From positions 10,361,501 to 10,425,500 of the forward strand of contig NZ_CP127173.1 in assembly GCF_030264295.1 (NCBI RefSeq): a stretch of DNA of 64,000 nt. Direction: 5' to 3'. The translations under genes and the position numbers were made by a program. This DNA comes from Amycolatopsis nalaikhensis (lineage in GTDB: Bacteria; Actinomycetota; Actinomycetes; Mycobacteriales; Pseudonocardiaceae). This document shows, in pieces, positions 59,291 through 64,000 of this stretch (its first letter is position 1; every line of letters starts with the position of its first letter). Below the pieces are notes generated by a model. It saw only the letters and a program-made list of their open reading frames with translations, did no database searches and was not told the origin of the DNA.

Positions 59291-59450
59291 GACGGCTGAC
59301 GATACCGGCGGGCCGACACGGAGCGTCCACCGGAAGTAGGATCACGTGCTTCGAGTGGCTCATCCGGTACCACGGTGCGCGCTGAGCTGCTTGAATGCCG
59401 CGTGGGGGTCGTAGCATCCGAGCACGGCCCGTGACGACCGCATTACCCGG

Positions 59451-59487
59451 CCCCGCTTCCGCGGCGGGGCGCCCGCGCGAGCGGGCG
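59451..59487 (+). other. two leader hairpins before the DUF349 gene
   Basis: CCCCGC/GCGGGG (59451-59456, 59464-59469) is followed at once by CGCCCGC-GCGA-GCGGGCG (59470-59487), which has a GNRA-type tetraloop. They end 10 bases before AAGGAG, the ribosome site of the gene at 59510. They may be a leader structure or a terminator of an upstream transcript. I see no known riboswitch here. Confidence 0.5.
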
Positions 59488-59509
59488 TACAGGCGATAAG
59501 GAGCCTGCG

Positions 59510-60823
59510 ATGGCCCAGGAGAACACTTCCACCGGTACCCCGGCCCCGCACCCGGTGCCGCACGCGCTGCACGCCGGGCACGCCGCCCCGCCCGTGCCGC
59601 CCGCCGAGCCCACCCCGTCCACCTGGGGCCGGATCGACGACGAGGGCACCGTCTACGTCATCACCGCCGAGGGTGAACGCGCCGTCGGCGTCTGGCAGGC
59701 AGGCAGCCCCGACGAGGGCCTCGTGCACTACGCCCGCCGCTTCGACGACGTGCGCACCGAGGTCGAGCTGCTGGAGACCCGGCTGATCTCCGGCGCGGGC
59801 GACCCGAAGCACGCGCTGTCGAGCGCGACCCAGATCCGCGACGGCCTGGCCGAGGCGGCGGTGGTCGGCGACCTGGCCGCGCTCGCCGCGCGGCTGGAGT
59901 ACGTCATCGGGCACGCCGAGAAGGCGCTGGCCAGCGCGAAGGCGGAGCGCGAGGAAGCCCGCGCGGCGGCCGTCGCCCGCAAGCAGGCGCTGGCCGAGGA
60001 GGCCGAGAAGATCGCCGCGGAGTCCACGCAGTGGAAGGCCGCGGGCGACCGGCTGCGCACGATCCTGGACGAGTGGAAGACGGTCAAGGGCGTCGACCGC
60101 AAGACCGACGACGAGCTGTGGAAGAGGTTCTCGAAGGCCCGCGAGGCGTTCAACCGCCGCCGCGGCTCCCACTTCGCCGAGCTGGACAAGCAGCGTGCCT
60201 CGGCCAAGCAGCGCAAGGAAGAGCTCATCGCCGAGGCCGAGGCCATCAGCGAGTCCGAGGACTGGGGCGAAACGGCAGGTCGCTACAAGGACCTGATGAC
60301 CGAGTGGAAGGCCGCCGGCCGCGCGCCGAAGGACAGCGACGAGGCGCTGTGGCAGCGGTTCCGCGCGGCGCAGGACAAGTTCTTCGCCCGCCGGTCGGCG
60401 GTGTTCTCCGAGCGCGACGCGGAGTTCGCCCAGAACGCGGCCCGCAAGGAAGAGCTGCTGATCGAGGCGGAGAAGATCGACGCGGCGGCCAACCTCGAGG
60501 CGGCGAAGAGCGCGCTCCGGCGGATCCAGGAGCAGTGGGACGAGATCGGCAAGGTCCCCCGCGAGCGGATCCGCGAGCTGGACGGACGCCTCAAGGCGGT
60601 CCAGGACGCGGTCAAGTCGGCCGAGGACACGCGGTGGCGCCGGACGGACCCGGAGGCTCAGGCCCGGGCGGCTCAGTTCCGGGAGCGGGTCGAGCAGTTC
60701 GAGGCTCAGGCCGCGAAGGCTCGGGCCGCCGGGGATGAGCGGCGGGCCAAGAAGGCCGATGAGCAGGCTGCCCAGTGGCGTGAGTGGCTTCAGGCCGCTG
60801 AGGCCGCCGTGGCTGATCGCTGA
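59510..60823 (+). CDS. DUF349 domain-containing protein
   Basis: A 437-residue, highly charged, mostly helical protein. After a Pro/His-rich start (1-35), long coiled-coil helices contain three DUF349 units (QWKAAGDRLRTILDEWKTV; WGETAGRYKDLMTEWKAAG; ALRRIQEQWDEIGKV, each followed by a WxRF-like element or its remnant). Positions between miaA and miaB match mycobacterial Rv2731. The function is unknown. ATG 59510 follows AAGGAG at good distance. The C-terminus is Ala/Glu/Arg-rich coiled coil. Confidence 0.87.
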   Translation: MAQENTSTGTPAPHPVPHALHAGHAAPPVPPAEPTPSTWGRIDDEGTVYVITAEGERAVGVWQAGSPDEGLVHYARRFDDVRTEVELLETRLISGAGDPKHALSSATQIRDGLAEAAVVGDLAALAARLEYVIGHAEKALASAKAEREEARAAAVARKQALAEEAEKIAAESTQWKAAGDRLRTILDEWKTVKGVDRKTDDELWKRFSKAREAFNRRRGSHFAELDKQRASAKQRKEELIAEAEAISESEDWGETAGRYKDLMTEWKAAGRAPKDSDEALWQRFRAAQDKFFARRSAVFSERDAEFAQNAARKEELLIEAEKIDAAANLEAAKSALRRIQEQWDEIGKVPRERIRELDGRLKAVQDAVKSAEDTRWRRTDPEAQARAAQFRERVEQFEAQAAKARAAGDERRAKKADEQAAQWREWLQAAEAAVADR

Positions 60824-60834
60824 GTTCGTTGTCC

Positions 60835-60984
60835 ATGAAGGCCTCCTTACCGGCTTCGATGACCGGGAAGGGGGCCTTCACGGCTGTTCGGGTGCTGAAG
60901 GGGACGTTCATCGCATCTGATGCGCTGAAGGGGACTTTCCTGGCATGTGATGAGAGGAAAGGGCCCTTCAGCCCACCCGGGCGG
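60835..60984. repeat. five tandem 30-bp units, open in several frames
   Basis: Units start at 60835, 60865, 60895, 60925 and 60955. The plus-strand consensus is NTGAAGGGGNCNTTCANSGC, followed by ATCTGATGNG. Each unit is exactly 30 bases, so the array encodes 10-residue repeats on both strands (plus LKGTFIASDA, minus RKVPFSASDA). The inner part includes a small palindrome, GCATCTGATGC. The rest of the 378-base gap (60824-61201) shows GC-rich sequence and no gene I would support. Confidence 0.85.
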
Positions 60985-61201
60985 ACCGAGCCTGATCGCC
61001 GAGTCGCGACGACTTCTCGGGCCGGCGCGGGGTGGTCGGGTCCGCTTGGCCGAGGCAGACCGCCCCAAAGCCGCCGCGTGCCCGCCGCGTGCCCGCCGCT
61101 CGGCAAGGTGAGGGTTAACGCGTCACCCGAAGCGGTGTGACCGCCTCCACGGCCGGGGGTTTCCGGGCGCTTTCCGCCACCCCCGGTGCTCCACTTTGAT
61201 C

Positions 61202-61654
61202 ATGACCAGGACACCGTTCAGCGCCAGAAGGATCCTCTCCGCTCTGGTGATCAGCATCGCCGTCGCCGGGCTTGTTCCGGCCGTCGCCGCTCCCGCCTCC
61301 GCCGCGCCGGGTACTGCCTCCGTCGAAGCAGGCAAAGGCAAGGTGAAGGTCGACGGGAAGCTCGGCAAGGACCACGTCAAGGTCAACGAGAAGGTCTCGC
61401 TCAAGGGCAGCCTCAAGGTGCTCGACGCCGCCCGCGCCGATGGCACCGAGAGCCTCGAAGCCGTCTTCGTGCAGCAGCTGCAGGCCGGTGTGTGGGTGAA
61501 CATCGCCGACACCTCGTGCCGCCCGAACGGGAGCTTCTCGCTGAGCCTCAGCTTCAGCCTGAGCGCCACCATCTCGCTGCGGCTGTACCACCCCGAGACG
61601 ACCTTGTACGCCGCCGCCTATTCGTCGAGCACGCTCGTCCTGCGGGTCGGCTGA
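61202..61654 (+). CDS. small secreted protein of unknown function
   Basis: A 150-residue exported protein. A signal peptide (basic MTRTPFSARR, core ILSALVISIAVAGLVPAVA) ends near ASA-AP at residue 35. The mature part is beta-rich, with a Lys-rich strand region (GKGKVKVDGKLGKDHVKVN) and an alternating Ser-Leu run (GSFSLSLSFSLSATISLRL), as in an Ig-like or beta-sandwich domain. It has one Cys. I recognise no family. It is convergent with the membrane protein gene that follows. Confidence 0.75.
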   Translation: MTRTPFSARRILSALVISIAVAGLVPAVAAPASAAPGTASVEAGKGKVKVDGKLGKDHVKVNEKVSLKGSLKVLDAARADGTESLEAVFVQQLQAGVWVNIADTSCRPNGSFSLSLSFSLSATISLRLYHPETTLYAAAYSSSTLVLRVG

Positions 61655-61660
61655 ACCGCG

Positions 61661-62134
61661 TCAGGACCGGGAAAACGCCGTCCGCATCCACTGGACGGCC
61701 AGGCAGATCATCGCCACCCACGCGATGATCAGGCCGAAGCCGGGTCCGCCGCCGGCGGCTCCGCTCGCGTGCGACGACTGCTGCGACCAGATCGCCAGCA
61801 GCCCGTCCACCGAGGCGAACCAGCCGCCGGCGGCGCACACCCACGCCAGCCACCAGCGCCGTGTCACCAGGGCCAGCGCCGAGGCGAAGATGCCGACGGC
61901 CGTCGACGTCGCCGCGAACAGCTGCGGGATGCCGCCGCCCTCGCCGGCCAGCACCTGCCAGCCCGCGTGGTCGCCCACCCACGGGAGGATCTGGCAGACC
62001 AGCAGCACGAACGTGAACACCGCGATGGTGAACCCGCGGCGGCCCAGCTCCACCGTGCGGGACGCCCGCTCGCCCACCTCGTCGATCTCGGCGGCCAGCT
62101 CGGCCAGCTCGCCGTTGCCCTTGGACTCCGTCAC
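61661..62134 (-). CDS. conserved membrane protein, Rv2732c-like
   Basis: A 157-residue protein with four membrane helices after an acidic cytoplasmic start (VTESKGNGELAELAAEIDEVGERAS). It lies directly after miaB, and its GTG start (62134) overlaps the miaB stop as GTGA. This is the position of mycobacterial Rv2732c, a conserved actinobacterial membrane protein of unknown function. An upstream GTG at 62143 is possible but breaks the overlap pattern. Confidence 0.82.
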   Translation of the reverse strand: MTESKGNGELAELAAEIDEVGERASRTVELGRRGFTIAVFTFVLLVCQILPWVGDHAGWQVLAGEGGGIPQLFAATSTAVGIFASALALVTRRWWLAWVCAAGGWFASVDGLLAIWSQQSSHASGAAGGGPGFGLIIAWVAMICLAVQWMRTAFSRS

Positions 62135-63624
62135 AGCGCACACCCACTCACCGGCTCGGGCTGGGCGGCCGGGGCACCGAAGCCCGGCAAGCCCAGCGTG
62201 ACGCCGCTCGTCTTCGGCCGCAGACCGGCCTCCGCGTTGTCGCCCGCCCGCGTCCGCCGGTGGGACAGCAGGTCGCCGTCGGCCACCAGGTGGTGCGGCG
62301 CGCCGTAGGTCACCACCGTCTCGACGACGTCGCCCGGGCGGACCGCGCGGTCCACGTTGGCGCCCGTCGGTGTGAAGTGCACCAGGCGCCCGTCGCGGGC
62401 ACGGCCGCTCATCCGCTGCGTCTCGGCGTCCTTGCGGCCTTCGCCCTCCGCGACGAGCAGCTCGACGCGGCGGCCGACGATCTTCTTGTTCTCTTCCCAG
62501 GAAATCGCGTTCTGCAGCTCGACCAGGCGGTCGTAGCGCTCCTGCACGACCTCCTTCGGCAGCTGGTCCGGCATCGTCGCGGCCGGCGTGCCCGGGCGCT
62601 TCGAGTACTGGAACGTGAACGCGCTGGAGAAACGCGCCTGCGCGACGACGTCCAGGGTGGCCTGGAAATCCTCCTCGGTCTCACCGGGGAAGCCGACGAT
62701 GATGTCGGTGGTGATCGCCGCGTCCGGCATCGCCGCGCGGACCTCGTCGAGGATCTTCAGGAACCGCGCCGAGCGGTAGGACCGCTTCATCTCGCGCAGC
62801 ACCCGGTCGGAGCCGGACTGCAGCGGCATGTGCAGCTGGTGGCACACGTTCGGCGTCTCGGCCATGGCGTCGATGACGTCGGAGGTGAACGCCGCGGGGT
62901 GCGGCGAGGTGAAGCGCACGCGCTCGAGGCCGTCGATGGTCCCGCACGCGCGCAGCAGCTTGCCGAACGCCAGCCGGTCGCCGAACTCGACGCCGTAGGA
63001 GTTCACGTTCTGGCCGAGCAGGGTGACCTCGAGCACGCCCTCGGCGACGAGCGCCTCGACCTCGGCGAGGATCTCGCCGGGCCGCCGGTCGCGTTCCTTG
63101 CCGCGCAGGGCCGGGACGATGCAGAAGGTGCAGGTGTTGTTACACCCGACCGAAACCGACACCCAGCTCGCGTAGGACGATTCGCGCCGCGCGGGCAACG
63201 TCGAGGGGAACGTCTCGAGGGATTCCAGGATCTCGACCTCGGCCTCGGCGTTGTGCCGCGCGCGCTCCAGCAGCGTCGGCAGCGACCCGATGTTGTGCGT
63301 GCCGAACACGACGTCGACCCAGGGCGCGCGCTTGACGATCTCGCCGCGGTCCTTCTGCGCGAGGCACCCGCCGACGGCGATCTGCAGGTCGGGGTTCGCG
63401 ACCTTGTCGGGACGCAGGTGCCCGAGGGTGCCGTACAGCTTGTTGTCCGCGTTCTCCCGGACGGCGCAGGTGTTGAACACGATCAGGTCCGGCTTGGCGC
63501 CCCCGCTCGCGGGGACGTAGCCGGCTTCCTCGAGCTGCCCGGCGAGCCGCTCGGAGTCGTGCACGTTCATCTGGCAGCCGAAGGTGCGGATCTGGTACGC
63601 CCTGGGTGCCTGGTTCTCGGTCAT
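62131..63624 (-). CDS. miaB: tRNA (N6-isopentenyladenosine-C2)-methylthiotransferase
   Basis: A 497-residue radical-SAM enzyme that adds the methylthio group to i6A37 of tRNA. The auxiliary 4Fe-4S cluster uses Cys17, Cys53 and Cys87. The radical-SAM cluster uses Cys161, Cys165 and Cys168 (CNNTCTFC). The C-terminal TRAM domain is at about 380-445, followed by a short Pro/Gly-rich tail. It acts after MiaA. It overlaps the next membrane gene. Confidence 0.95.
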   Translation of the reverse strand: MTENQAPRAYQIRTFGCQMNVHDSERLAGQLEEAGYVPASGGAKPDLIVFNTCAVRENADNKLYGTLGHLRPDKVANPDLQIAVGGCLAQKDRGEIVKRAPWVDVVFGTHNIGSLPTLLERARHNAEAEVEILESLETFPSTLPARRESSYASWVSVSVGCNNTCTFCIVPALRGKERDRRPGEILAEVEALVAEGVLEVTLLGQNVNSYGVEFGDRLAFGKLLRACGTIDGLERVRFTSPHPAAFTSDVIDAMAETPNVCHQLHMPLQSGSDRVLREMKRSYRSARFLKILDEVRAAMPDAAITTDIIVGFPGETEEDFQATLDVVAQARFSSAFTFQYSKRPGTPAATMPDQLPKEVVQERYDRLVELQNAISWEENKKIVGRRVELLVAEGEGRKDAETQRMSGRARDGRLVHFTPTGANVDRAVRPGDVVETVVTYGAPHHLVADGDLLSHRRTRAGDNAEAGLRPKTSGVTLGLPGFGAPAAQPEPVSGCAL

Positions 63625-63654
63625 CGACCACCAGGGTAGCCCCGCTTCCGGGGG

Positions 63655-64000
63655 CTAGTTCGCGGTGCCCTCGGCTCCCGTGAGCAGCGCGACCATGCTG
63701 TGCGGCGCATCGGGACCGAACATGAGCTCCGCCATGTCTTCTTCGTCCGCGTGGTCCGCCGCGCGGGGGAACAACCCCGCTTCGTACTCGGCCAGTGCCG
63801 CTTCGACGTCGCCGTGGCGAGCGATCGCCAGGCCCAGCTCGGCGCCGTCCTGCATGGCCAGGTTGGCTCCTTCGCCGTTCGGGGGCATCAAGTGCGCCGC
63901 GTCGCCGAGCAGCGTCACGCCCGGGGTGCGGTCCCAGCGGTGGCCCGGCGGCAGCGTGTACAGGCGGCGCGGCACCGGCGGGACGTCGCTCTCGGTGATC
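63655..64000 (-). CDS. FAD-dependent monooxygenase, C-terminal part
   Basis: About 114 C-terminal residues of a flavin monooxygenase, reading open to the window edge, with the start beyond it. The FAD ribityl-binding motif LLGDAAHLMPPNGEGANLAMQDG is diagnostic of the PHBH/TetX-like class. It is followed by a helical tail with HADEEDMAELMFG. It is upstream of miaB on the same strand, 30 bases away. Substrate unknown. Confidence 0.85.
   Translation of the reverse strand, partial: ITESDVPPVPRRLYTLPPGHRWDRTPGVTLLGDAAHLMPPNGEGANLAMQDGAELGLAIARHGDVEAALAEYEAGLFPRAADHADEEDMAELMFGPDAPHSMVALLTGAEGTAN

Noticed and set aside
60835..60984. CRISPR array
   Set aside because: Every unit is a degenerate copy of the same 30 bases; there are no identical repeats separated by unique spacers and no cas genes.
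60829..61140. A small protein encoded by the 30-bp repeat region
   Set aside because: Several frames on both strands are open because the unit is a multiple of three. None has a convincing ribosome site or a non-repeat domain.

Overview
The window is high-GC DNA from an actinobacterium, most probably a member of the Pseudonocardiaceae and perhaps Amycolatopsis. Three things point there: gene content and order shared with mycobacteria (an Mce4-type locus, and an nrdR-LysM-lexA-hflX-dapF-miaA-DUF349-membrane protein-miaB neighbourhood); an AftB-like arabinofuranosyltransferase, which implies an arabinogalactan wall; and short GC-rich intergenic repeats of a kind I associate with Amycolatopsis. 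The genus is inference. No tRNA, rRNA, IS element, phage or CRISPR array was seen.

Layout. 1-9482 (minus strand) is an mce operon, yrbE4A-yrbE4B-mce4A to mce4F plus two Mce-associated genes, the last cut by the window edge. Successive genes overlap by 1-4 bases. 9555-13713 carries steroid/acyl-CoA catabolism genes in the order seen beside mycobacterial mce4: two short-chain dehydrogenases (the second hsd4A-like), a small ferredoxin, and the divergent pair fadE26/fadE27. A perfect KstR-type palindrome lies in the divergent promoter, so import and side-chain oxidation probably form one cholesterol or steroid regulon.

13956-18928 holds a damaged beta-lactamase-family serine hydrolase, a GNAT/acyl-CoA synthetase protein acetyltransferase and a frameshifted AcuC-type deacetylase, a possible acetylation/deacetylation pair. 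19215-23152 holds sseA, ideR, galK and galE. 23403-45190 is a mixed accessory and envelope region: DUF4192, secreted M23 peptidase, two-component system, flavin oxidase, YdcF-like protein, S15 and S9 peptidases, DUF4139, CBS protein, MocR regulator, zinc metallopeptidase, SMR pump, azoreductase with its TetR regulator, ferritin-like protein, aftB, a decayed LysR gene and a PEP mutase-like enzyme.

45241-63624 is mostly housekeeping: B12-dependent ribonucleotide reductase nrdJ with its repressor nrdR; LysM protein and lexA sharing SOS boxes; hflX; an HTH regulator and MFS transporter; an archaeal/rickettsial-type valS; dapF; miaA; DUF349 protein; membrane protein; miaB. A partial FAD monooxygenase closes the window.

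The least ordinary signals are sequence-level. A 13-base palindrome occurs inside five coding regions. Three TGTGGAC direct repeats sit exactly 32 bases apart upstream of nrdRJ. A 30-base, five-unit tandem repeat lies after the DUF349 gene. Copies of gene 3' ends lie downstream of galE and sseA. Four genes carry single-base frameshifts, two of them at an identical 11-mer; sequencing error has to be excluded for these.
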